From the NCBI GenBank assembly GCA_030628905.1, contig DAOVQB010000153.1:1-10977 (forward strand): a DNA stretch of 10,977 nucleotides, written 5' to 3'. A program made the translations under genes and the position numbers. The notes under the pieces are model-generated. The model worked only from the letters and a program-made list of their open reading frames with translations. It ran no database searches and was not told the origin of the DNA. Shown here piece after piece: positions 1 through 5,154 of this stretch (positions are counted from its first letter, which is position 1; each line of letters starts with the position of its first letter). The DNA comes from DAOVQB01 sp023128935 (GTDB lineage Bacteria > Eisenbacteria > RBG-16-71-46 > CAIMUX01 > WJJG01).

Positions 1-73
1 GGCGATTAGCTCAGTTGGTTAGAGTGCTTGCTTGACATGCAAGAGGTCACTGGTTCGATTCCAGTATCGCCCA
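1..73 (+). tRNA. tRNA-Val, anticodon GAC (first base outside window)
   Basis: The cloverleaf can be folded by eye. The D stem is GCTC (9-12) with GAGT (22-25). The anticodon stem is CTTGC (27-31) with GCAAG (39-43), and its loop TTGACAT puts GAC at 34-36, reading valine codons GUC/GUU. The T stem is ACTGG (49-53) with CCAGT (61-65), enclosing the standard TTCGATT loop. The acceptor 3' strand ATCGCCC (66-72) pairs with GGCGAT (1-6) plus one G that must lie just before base 1, so the gene is cut by one base. Base 73 is the A discriminator. The next bases are TGG, so CCA is not encoded and would be added by the CCA-adding enzyme. Confidence 0.95.
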
Positions 74-79
74 TGGCGG

Positions 80-114
80 GCGTCGGCAGGGAGGGGATCC
101 AGCCGGCGCTTTTT
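80..114 (+). terminator. Intrinsic terminator of the tRNA-Val transcript
   Basis: GCGTCGGC (80-87) pairs with GCCGGCGC (102-109) as an 8-bp stem with one G-T wobble. The loop is 14 bases and five Ts follow (110-114). It begins seven bases after the tRNA discriminator, so it most likely ends the tRNA transcript and separates it from the infC leader. Confidence 0.75.
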
Positions 115-339
115 GAGGAAACGGGACGAGCCCGTTGACGGACATGCGGGGGCGCGTGCCCCTGTTGGAAAAGTAGAAGCGTGTCGCTTCTCGCCTCGCG
201 ACGTTGAAGAGCTGTTTCGAGGCCAAAGTTCGGATGGGGGTCTGCGGGTGGGGCTCCGTTCGATTGAGTTTGGAAGCGGCTCATGGGGCCGCTTTCTCTG
301 TTTTTGAGGAATGGATGCCACCCACGGGAGGACTTGCCG
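115..339 (+). promoter_or_regulatory. Structured leader region upstream of infC
   Basis: These 225 bases carry no convincing gene but several perfect hairpins: AACGGG/CCCGTT (120-136), GGGGC/GCCCC (149-162), GAAGCG/CGCTTC with a three-base loop (176-190), and GCCTCG/CGAGGC (193-223). An intrinsic terminator follows at 272-305, then the infC ribosome-binding site. The infC-rpmI-rplT operon is controlled in many bacteria by ribosomal protein L20 and, in Bacillus, by leader termination, so an attenuating leader is plausible. CGCTTC (185-190) could also pair with GAAGCG (273-278) in the terminator stem. I could not identify a clear sigma-70 promoter, and the sequence does not show a T-box consensus. 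The regulatory role is inferred. Confidence 0.5.
272..305 (+). terminator. Intrinsic terminator / attenuator before infC
   Basis: GGAAGCGGC (272-280) pairs with GCCGCTTTC (288-296), nine pairs including one G-T, around a seven-base loop. TCTGTTTTT (297-305) follows directly. It ends 35 bases before the infC start codon. A terminator here, after another one already closes the tRNA unit, fits either conditional attenuation of the infC operon or the end of a short unrecognised RNA at about 115-300. Confidence 0.7.
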
Positions 340-342
340 ATT
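326..342 (+). promoter_or_regulatory. infC ribosome-binding site and AUU start
   Basis: GGGAGGA (326-332) is a strong Shine-Dalgarno element. With a seven-base spacer it points to ATT at 340-342. No in-frame ATG or GTG lies at a usable distance: the in-frame ATG at 283 is inside the terminator loop, and the TTG at 334 is only one base from the element. AUU is the known unusual start of infC in Escherichia coli and many other bacteria, where IF3 itself discriminates against it and so limits its own synthesis. Confidence 0.85.
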
Positions 343-864
343 CAGAGAGCAGATGCGAAAACTCGTGTGAACGACGTTATTCGCGCACCGATGGTGCGGG
401 TGGTCGACGAGAAGGGCAACCAGGTGGGGATTATCCCGGTTGCCGAAGCGCTGCGGATGGCTCGGGAGAAGGAACTTGACTTAGTGGAGGTTGCAGCGCA
501 GGCGAAACCGCCCGTATGCCGGATCATGAACTACGGCCGGTACAAGTACGAATTCTCAAAGCGACAGCGGAAAGCTCGGCAGAGGGCCCACCACTCGCAG
601 CTCAAAGAGGTCAAGATGGGCGTGAAGATTGGGGAACACGATCTGATGGTCAAGCTGGATCGAGCCCGTAAGTTCTTGGAAAAGCGTGATAAGGTCAAGT
701 TCACCGTCCGTTTTCGCGGCCGTGAGATTGTGCATAAAGAGTTGGGCGGCGATTTGCTCAAGCGAGCGGCAGAAGAGCTGGAGGACATTGCTGTGGTTGA
801 GGTACGCATCAGGCTTGAGGGCCGTTTCTTGACCATGCTCATGTCGCCTAAAGCCATCGGTTAG
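340..864 (+). CDS. infC: Translation initiation factor IF-3
   Basis: IF3 binds the 30S subunit, keeps 50S from joining early, and checks the start codon and initiator tRNA. The 174-residue product matches the usual length (about 180 in E. coli). The N-terminal domain carries the hallmark NDVIRAP near residue 9 and KPPVCRIMNYGRYKYE near residue 59. A basic linker follows, then the C-terminal 30S-binding domain with KEVKMGVKIGEHD and VRFRGREIVHKELG. The start is placed at ATT 340 because of the strong GGGAGGA seven bases upstream. An ATG at 283 would add 19 residues encoded across the terminator hairpin and looks wrong. The gene leads the conserved infC-rpmI-rplT cluster. Autoregulation through the AUU codon, and possibly through the upstream attenuator, is expected from what is known of the family. 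thrS, often just upstream, is not adjacent here. Confidence 0.95.
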   Translation: MQRADAKTRVNDVIRAPMVRVVDEKGNQVGIIPVAEALRMAREKELDLVEVAAQAKPPVCRIMNYGRYKYEFSKRQRKARQRAHHSQLKEVKMGVKIGEHDLMVKLDRARKFLEKRDKVKFTVRFRGREIVHKELGGDLLKRAAEELEDIAVVEVRIRLEGRFLTMLMSPKAIG

Positions 865-885
865 AAACCAGTTAGAAGCCAATCA

Positions 886-902
886 GCGCGCGATGGGCGC
901 GC
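886..902 (+). other. GC-rich hairpin between infC and rpmI
   Basis: GCGCGC (886-891) and GCGCGC (897-902) form a perfect 6-bp stem around GATGG, with no T run after it, so it is unlikely to terminate. Just before it, an 11-base unit is repeated in tandem with one change (GTTAGAAACCA then GTTAGAAGCCA, 860-881). In E. coli, L20 represses rpmI by binding structure upstream of rpmI; whether this element has that role cannot be told from sequence alone. Confidence 0.4.
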
Positions 903-935
903 AGCAAGAGGATCAGAGAGCCTGAGGGGGAGAGC

Positions 936-1133
936 ATGCCCAAGATCAAAACACGTAGGGCGACAGCGAAGCGGTTCAAGCTAACCGCGTCGGGTCGCCT
1001 GAAGCGCAGTAAGGCGAACAAAGGACACCTGTTGACCAGGAAGTCGCGCAAGCGCAAGCGGAACCTCAGAATGCCAGCGCTAGTGGATCGGGTGGATGAG
1101 ACAAAGATCCGTCGCCAGCTGGGGCTACAGTAG
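936..1133 (+). CDS. rpmI: 50S ribosomal protein L35 (bL35)
   Basis: This 65-residue, very basic protein is a component of the large ribosomal subunit. It begins with the family signature MPKIKTRRATAKRFKLTASG and continues with the Lys/Arg-rich stretch around HLLTRKSRKRKRNLR. The length is the family norm (about 64-66). The ATG at 936 follows a GGGGGAG element (925-931). The gene lies 71 bases after infC and 68 before rplT, the standard order. Translation of rpmI and rplT is usually coupled and repressed by free L20, so the structured infC-rpmI gap is a reasonable place to look for the control site. Identification is secure from the N-terminal block and synteny. Confidence 0.97.
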   Translation: MPKIKTRRATAKRFKLTASGRLKRSKANKGHLLTRKSRKRKRNLRMPALVDRVDETKIRRQLGLQ

Positions 1134-1201
1134 GATCATGGTGGCCCCGGATCTGAGATTCAGAATATGGATCGAGGGCGAGGCTGGGAAAGGAGGAGGG
1201 G

Positions 1202-1561
1202 ATGCCGAGATCAAGAGTGGTTGTAGCCAGAAGGGCGCGCCACAAAAAGATACTGCGCAGGGCCAAGGGAGGGTTCCAGGGTCGTTCCAAGCTCTATCGC
1301 ATAGCTAAAGAGAACTTGATGCGTGGCCTCCAGTACGCCTATCGAGACCGGCGTGTCCGCAGGCGGATGATGCGCCGGCTCTGGATACAAAGGATCAATG
1401 CGGCCGCGCGACTCAATGGCATGAGCTATAGTGTTCTTATTGCTGGACTTAAAAACGCTGGCATCACTCTGGACCGCAAGATTCTGGCGGATCTGGCCGT
1501 GCAGGACCGCAACGCGTTCGGTAAGCTCGTGCAGACCGCACGTGAGGCAGAGGGACAGTAG
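1202..1561 (+). CDS. rplT: 50S ribosomal protein L20 (bL20)
   Basis: L20 is a primary 23S rRNA-binding protein needed early in 50S assembly, and in many bacteria it represses its own operon. The product has 119 residues, the usual size. The long basic N-terminal extension carries family blocks such as RRARHKKILRRAKGGFQGR and YAYRDRRVRRRMMRRLWIQRIN. The globular C-terminal domain has LNGMSYSVLIAGLKNAGITLDRKILADLA. The ATG at 1202 follows AGGAGG (1191-1196) with a five-base spacer. It closes the infC-rpmI-rplT cluster. No strong terminator follows; the next gene starts only 30 bases on, so read-through into the division genes is likely. pheS, a frequent next gene, is absent. Confidence 0.97.
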   Translation: MPRSRVVVARRARHKKILRRAKGGFQGRSKLYRIAKENLMRGLQYAYRDRRVRRRMMRRLWIQRINAAARLNGMSYSVLIAGLKNAGITLDRKILADLAVQDRNAFGKLVQTAREAEGQ

Positions 1562-1591
1562 ATCCCCATGCGCGTAACGCCCGGAGACACA

Positions 1592-1924
1592 ATGGGTTCC
1601 ACGGCTAGACGGGAAACGCCCAGTGATGTTCTCTCCGAGGAGCTGGAGCGCCTGGGAGAAAAGATCGAGCTGGCAAGTAGCTTGATTCGGGATCTGCGGG
1701 AGGAGCGCAATGGGCTCTCGATCAAGTGCGAGGGGTTCCACCGAGAGCGCCAGCGTGCCTTCGAGGCTGCCGGCGCTTCGGATACGGCCAGCCTGCTGCG
1801 GGTTCTCGATCGGATCAGGCAGCTGGAGGAGGAGAACCGGGTGTTCCTCAAGGAGCGCGAGGAGGTTCGTCTGCGCCTTGGGGTCGTGATTGAGAAGGTT
1901 GACTTGCTTGGGGGGGATTCCTAG
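1592..1924 (+). CDS. Small coiled-coil protein, ZapB-like
   Basis: The product is a 110-residue, highly charged, helical protein with no signal peptide or membrane segment. Heptad-rich stretches run from about residue 13 to 51 and 65 to 105, joined by an Ala/Gly/Ser-containing break near 60. I find no catalytic motif. Its place immediately before zapA suggests a ZapB-type division factor: known ZapB proteins are short coiled coils that bind ZapA and bundle FtsZ filaments at midcell. Coiled coils are poor evidence of homology, so this rests mainly on context. The start at ATG 1592 is preferred because GGAG (1583-1586) lies five bases upstream. An ATG at 1568 is in frame, adds eight residues and lacks a well-placed site. 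The gene follows rplT by 30 bases. Confidence 0.6.
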   Translation: MGSTARRETPSDVLSEELERLGEKIELASSLIRDLREERNGLSIKCEGFHRERQRAFEAAGASDTASLLRVLDRIRQLEEENRVFLKEREEVRLRLGVVIEKVDLLGGDS

Positions 1925-1965
1925 ACTTGGTATAGCGGGTGCGGGGACGCATCTGCTGGCAGGTG

Positions 1966-1996
1966 GGTCTGGGTTGGGCAGGTGCTTGCTCAGACC
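1966..1996 (+). other. Hairpin in the gap before zapA
   Basis: The 95 bases between the ZapB-like gene and zapA hold a stem GGTCTGGGT (1966-1974) with GCTCAGACC (1988-1996), nine pairs including G-T wobbles. An 8-base direct repeat GGCAGGTG lies at 1958-1965 and 1978-1985. There is no T run, so it does not look like a terminator. It ends 23 bases before the zapA ATG and might affect zapA translation. Confidence 0.3.
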
Positions 1997-2019
1997 GCTC
2001 GAATTGGACTCAGGCACCC

Positions 2020-2328
2020 ATGGGCGAAGTTTCATACACGAAGGTTACCATTCTCGGAGAGGAGTACCGGGTATCCGGAAGGCCTTACGGGGCCACTATC
2101 TCCGAACTGGCCGCCTATGTCGACGATACGATTGGGGATATCAAGCAGCACAGCAGTGTCGTGGATATGAAGCGCCTGGCTGTACTGACGGCGCTGAATC
2201 TGGCAGATGAGCTTCTGCGTGAGCGCGCTCGCTCTCAGACAGTGCTCGATCAGGTAAGGGAACGGGCGGACAAACTCGACTCAATTCTGGGAGAAGCGCT
2301 CGGGAATGAAACTCAGGGAATGCCCTAG
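2020..2328 (+). CDS. zapA: Cell division protein ZapA
   Basis: ZapA binds FtsZ and cross-links protofilaments in the Z ring. The 102-residue product has the expected layout: a short N-terminal beta-rich head (VSYTKVTILGEEYRVSG), a linker with ATISELAAYVDDTIGDIK, the helical segment VVDMKRLAVLTALNLADELL typical of the family, and a C-terminal coiled coil. Length fits the family (about 100-110). The start is ATG 2020, where homology begins. A GTG at 1939 would add 27 residues that do not resemble ZapA. The ribosome-binding site is weak (an AGG five bases upstream), so translation may depend on the upstream gene or on local structure. A 6S RNA-like sequence follows within about 35 bases, the same order as in Enterobacteria. 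Confidence 0.88.
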   Translation: MGEVSYTKVTILGEEYRVSGRPYGATISELAAYVDDTIGDIKQHSSVVDMKRLAVLTALNLADELLRERARSQTVLDQVRERADKLDSILGEALGNETQGMP

Positions 2329-2353
2329 CATTCGAGCGGAGGTTTTCAGAGCA

Positions 2354-2359
2354 TATAAT
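2354..2359 (+). promoter_or_regulatory. -10 box (TATAAT) of the putative 6S RNA
   Basis: A perfect TATAAT lies just after zapA in otherwise G+C-rich DNA. At 17 bases upstream the -35 position is TTCGAG (2331-2336), a poor match, so the promoter may be extended or activator-aided. Transcription would start near 2364-2367, which matches the 5' side of the closing stem of the 6S-like structure. Confidence 0.65.
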
Positions 2360-2363
2360 CCCT

Positions 2364-2535
2364 GCCCTGTTTGTGTAGACAGCGGGACGATTTGAGCCAA
2401 CGCCCACCCCGGGGGGTCCGGGGACGGCCACTAGAGGGACCCTCGCATGCGAGGGGGCTCGATGTGGACCGGGGAAGGACCCCACCTGGACAGACCAGGT
2501 TCAAAGAGTTCGCTAAACACGGCAGTGGCGGGGAT
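2364..2535 (+). ncRNA. ssrS: 6S RNA (approximate ends)
   Basis: 6S RNA imitates an open promoter and sequesters sigma-70 RNA polymerase in stationary phase. The fold has the expected parts. A closing stem pairs GCCCTG (2364-2369) with CAG-T-GGC (2523-2529), and GTGT with ACAC (2517-2520). A large central bubble follows, with CGGGAC and TTTGAGCCAAC on the 5' strand. The small 3'-strand hairpin CCTGG-ACAGA-CCAGG (2485-2499), followed by GTTCAA, closely matches E. coli 6S (CCUUG-AAC-CAAGG then GUUCAA). The long apical arm has GGGGTCC (2413-2419) with GGACCCC (2477-2483), CCAC (2428-2431) with GTGG (2464-2467), and a CCCTCGCATGCGAGGG tip (2440-2455). Position after zapA is the classic ssrS location. 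The ends are estimates; no clear terminator follows. Confidence 0.82.
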
Positions 2536-2591
2536 TTCTCTTTGTCCGGAGTCTTGCGCTCTTGGGATGCCTCTGTCGTCTGGAGGAATAT

Positions 2592-4169
2592 ATGGAGATG
2601 GGATCCATCAACTGGATAGTCGTGGGGGCAACTGCCCTCGCAGTAGGGGTGCTGGCCTTTATCATTGGGATGTGGGCCCAGCGGCGCGGGGATCGTGTGA
2701 GGCTCGAGGATGCCGAGTCGCGCTCCGTGCAGATCCTGGAGGAGGCGCGTAGGGAGACGCAGCTGCTCAAGAAGACTGCGGCGATCGAATCGCGCGAGGA
2801 ATGGTTCCGGGCCAAGGCCAAGTTCGATGAAGAGATCTGGAACGCTAAGCAGGAAGTTGAGCGCAAAGAGCAGGCTGTGGTGGAGAAGCAAGGGGCTCTG
2901 AAGCGCAAAGGCGACCAGTTGCAGGGCCGTGAGAAAGAAATGCAGCGACTTGAGAAGAAGCTGGATACGGGCAGCCGCGATCTCGAAGCCAGAGAGGGCA
3001 AGCTGGAGGAGATTCTGACCGAGCAGAACAAGAAGCTTGAGCAAATCTCCGGCCTAACGGCCGAAGCGGCCCGCGACGAGCTACTGAAGAACCTAGAAGA
3101 TGATGCCCGTGCCCAGGCGGCGATTGGGGCTCGCCGGATTCGTGAGGAGGCTGAACGCAGTGCTGAGCGGCAGGCGCAGCGGATTATCAGCATCGCCATC
3201 CAGCGCTTGGCGGCCGAACAGTCTGTGGAGTCCACAGTAACAGTTGTAACGCTTCCATCGGAGGAGATGAAAGGGCGCATCATCGGGCGCGAGGGACGCA
3301 ATATCCGGGCCTTCGAATCAACAACGGGCGTTGACGTTGTGATCGACGATACGCCCGAGGCGGTTCTGCTTTCCGGCTATGATCCGGTGCGCCGCGAGGT
3401 CGCGCGGCAGGCACTAGAGAAACTCATCACCGATGGCAGGATCCACCCGGGCCGTATCGAGGAGGTCGTCGAACGTGCCCGCCGTGAAGTGGAGCGAGAG
3501 ATCCGCGAGACTGGGGAACGGGCGGCGCTGGATATGGGGGTTCATGGGCTCCATGCCGATCTAGTGCGGAATTTAGGTTCGCTTAAGTACCGCACCAGCT
3601 TTGGGCAGAATGTCCTCATGCACTCGATGGAAGTGGCATCTCTGGCGGCGATGATGGGCGCGGAGCTTGGCGTCAACACGGCCCTGGCGGTTCGCAGTGG
3701 GTTGCTGCATGACATCGGTAAGGCGGTGGATCACGAGGTCGAGGGCCCGCACGCGATCATCGGCATGGAGCTCGCCCGGCGCTGCAACGAGCGGGAGGAA
3801 GTGTGCCGCGCGATTGGGGCTCACCACGGGGAGATTGAGTGCGACAGTGTGGTCGCTGCGCTCGTACAGGCTGCCGACGCGATCTCGGGTGCGCGTCCCG
3901 GGGCCCGCAGAGAGACCTTGGAAGCCTATGTGAAGCGCCTGGAGAAACTCGAGTCGCTCGTAAAGGCATTTGCGGGGGTTGACAAGTGCTTCGCCATCCA
4001 AGCTGGGCGTGAGATCCGCATAATGGTTCAGCAGAAACAGGTAAACGATGATGAAGCCGCGGAGTTGGCTTCGGCGGTGGCGATCAAGATCGAGAAGGAA
4101 CTCCAGTACCCAGGACAGATCAAGGTTTTAGTCATCAGAGAGACCCGCGCGGTGGAGTATGCCCGGTAG
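2592..4169 (+). CDS. rny: Ribonuclease Y
   Basis: RNase Y is a membrane-anchored endoribonuclease that starts mRNA decay and processes regulatory RNAs. The product has 525 residues, close to the 520 of Bacillus. A single N-terminal transmembrane helix spans about 7-27, then a long charged coiled coil runs to about 200. The KH domain follows, with GRIIGREGRNIR at 228-239. The HD metal-dependent phosphodiesterase domain has H344 and the H373-D374 pair in LLHDIGK, then AHHGE near 410. The C-terminal domain ends with KVLVIRETRAVEYAR. The start at ATG 2592 is chosen for GGAGG (2582-2586) with a five-base spacer. The gene begins about 55 bases after the 6S RNA and 24 before folD. With no terminator seen between 6S RNA and rny, they may share a transcript. 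Confidence 0.96.
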   Translation: MEMGSINWIVVGATALAVGVLAFIIGMWAQRRGDRVRLEDAESRSVQILEEARRETQLLKKTAAIESREEWFRAKAKFDEEIWNAKQEVERKEQAVVEKQGALKRKGDQLQGREKEMQRLEKKLDTGSRDLEAREGKLEEILTEQNKKLEQISGLTAEAARDELLKNLEDDARAQAAIGARRIREEAERSAERQAQRIISIAIQRLAAEQSVESTVTVVTLPSEEMKGRIIGREGRNIRAFESTTGVDVVIDDTPEAVLLSGYDPVRREVARQALEKLITDGRIHPGRIEEVVERARREVEREIRETGERAALDMGVHGLHADLVRNLGSLKYRTSFGQNVLMHSMEVASLAAMMGAELGVNTALAVRSGLLHDIGKAVDHEVEGPHAIIGMELARRCNEREEVCRAIGAHHGEIECDSVVAALVQAADAISGARPGARRETLEAYVKRLEKLESLVKAFAGVDKCFAIQAGREIRIMVQQKQVNDDEAAELASAVAIKIEKELQYPGQIKVLVIRETRAVEYAR

Positions 4170-4193
4170 CCTCTGGGTTGGTGGGGGGTAGAG

Positions 4194-5102
4194 ATGCCCG
4201 AGATTGCCGCAGAAGTCCTGGACGGGCGCGCCGTTGCCGAGAAAGTGAAGGAAGAGTTGCGCGGGCGGATCGCACACCTGGGCACGCGCGGGCTCATTCC
4301 CTCCCTGACGCTGATTCGAGTGGGAGAAGATCCGGCATCCCGCGTATACGTGCGAGCCAAGCAAAAGGCGTGCAAGGCCGTGGGAATTACGTCGGCAACG
4401 ATTCATCTGCCCGAGCAAAGCACGCGTCAAGAACTACTTGACCAAGTAGATGCTCTGAACCGTGACAAGTCGGTGCATGGCCTCCTGGTCCAGCTGCCAC
4501 TACCGCGACACCTCGCGGAGGATGAAATCCTCTCGGCGATAGACCCCCAGAAGGACGTCGACGGGTTCCATCCACTCAATATCGGGCTGCTCTGCCTGGG
4601 GACCCCCCGCTTCATTCCTGCCACTCCCTTGGGGATCCTGAAGATCCTGGAGTTCTATCAGATCCCGACGGAGGGCCGGTGCGTGGTAGTACTCGGCCGC
4701 AGCCGCACCGTTGGCAGACCACTGGCCAATCTGCTCTCTGCCAAGGCATCCTTCGGCAACGCCACCGTGACGGTGTGTCATACACTAACACGCGATCTTA
4801 ATCGCCATACGCGTGAGGCGGATATTGTGATTGCTGCTGCCGGCAGCAAGCGGTTCCTCACCGCCGATATGGTGTCACCAGATGCGGTCGTGATCGACGT
4901 GGGCATACACCGCGAGCCCGATCCGGATCGTCCAGGCAAGACGCGGCTGTGCGGCGATGCCGACTTCGAGGGGCTCAAAGGGCGGGTCAGAGCGCTCACA
5001 CCGGTGCCTGGAGGTGTGGGCCCGATGACGGTGGCATCATTACTGGCCAACACGGTGACGGCCGCTGAGCGCCTTTCCCCGGAGGGGACTAGCGCCCTAT
5101 GA
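4194..5102 (+). CDS. folD: Bifunctional methylene-THF dehydrogenase/cyclohydrolase FolD
   Basis: FolD oxidises 5,10-methylene-THF to methenyl-THF using NADP and then hydrolyses it to 10-formyl-THF, supplying purines and formyl-Met-tRNA in the cytosol. The protein has 302 residues (E. coli 288). Visible active-site residues are Y52 and K56 in SRVYVRAKQKAC, the QLPLP motif (100-104) and D123 in QKDVDGF. The Rossmann-type cofactor loop is GRSRTVGRP (168-176), and the C-terminal signature is PVPGGVGPMT (270-279). The frequent PCTP motif reads PATP here (142-145), so the usual Cys is Ala. The ATG follows a G-rich stretch at 4183-4189, a moderate ribosome-binding site. It lies 24 bases after rny and is followed by xseA, so co-transcription is likely. 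NADP made by the nearby nadK is its cofactor. Confidence 0.96.
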   Translation: MPEIAAEVLDGRAVAEKVKEELRGRIAHLGTRGLIPSLTLIRVGEDPASRVYVRAKQKACKAVGITSATIHLPEQSTRQELLDQVDALNRDKSVHGLLVQLPLPRHLAEDEILSAIDPQKDVDGFHPLNIGLLCLGTPRFIPATPLGILKILEFYQIPTEGRCVVVLGRSRTVGRPLANLLSAKASFGNATVTVCHTLTRDLNRHTREADIVIAAAGSKRFLTADMVSPDAVVIDVGIHREPDPDRPGKTRLCGDADFEGLKGRVRALTPVPGGVGPMTVASLLANTVTAAERLSPEGTSAL

Positions 5103-5154
5103 TGTGGTAGAAGCTCGCGCGTGGGGGTGCAGGGCCTCCAGGAGTGACGCACCA

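Noticed and set aside
240..300. T-box riboswitch in the infC leader
   Set aside because: GGGTGGGGCTCCG at about 246 superficially recalls the T-box, but the conserved AGGGTGGNACCGCG core is not present.
283..339. ATG at 283 as the infC start
   Set aside because: It lies in the loop of the terminator hairpin, has no ribosome-binding site, and adds residues without IF3 similarity; ATT 340 has a strong, well-spaced site.
311..370. Short out-of-frame upstream frame (ATG 311, 19 codons) overlapping the infC start
   Set aside because: GAGGA touches the ATG with no spacer, and overlap with the infC site makes productive use unlikely; kept only as a remote possibility.
1211..2035. 274-codon minus-strand open frame across rplT, the ZapB-like gene and the zapA leader
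   Set aside because: It crosses three conserved + strand elements, and its product shows no recognisable motif; it is a shadow frame in G+C-rich DNA.
2513..3301. 262-codon minus-strand open frame over the 6S 3' side and rny
   Set aside because: The Ser/Arg-rich product is the complement of the RNase Y coiled coil, with no domain.
5104..5154. GTG 5104 as xseA start
   Set aside because: The added 17 residues do not resemble XseA and there is no better ribosome-binding site than for ATG 5155.
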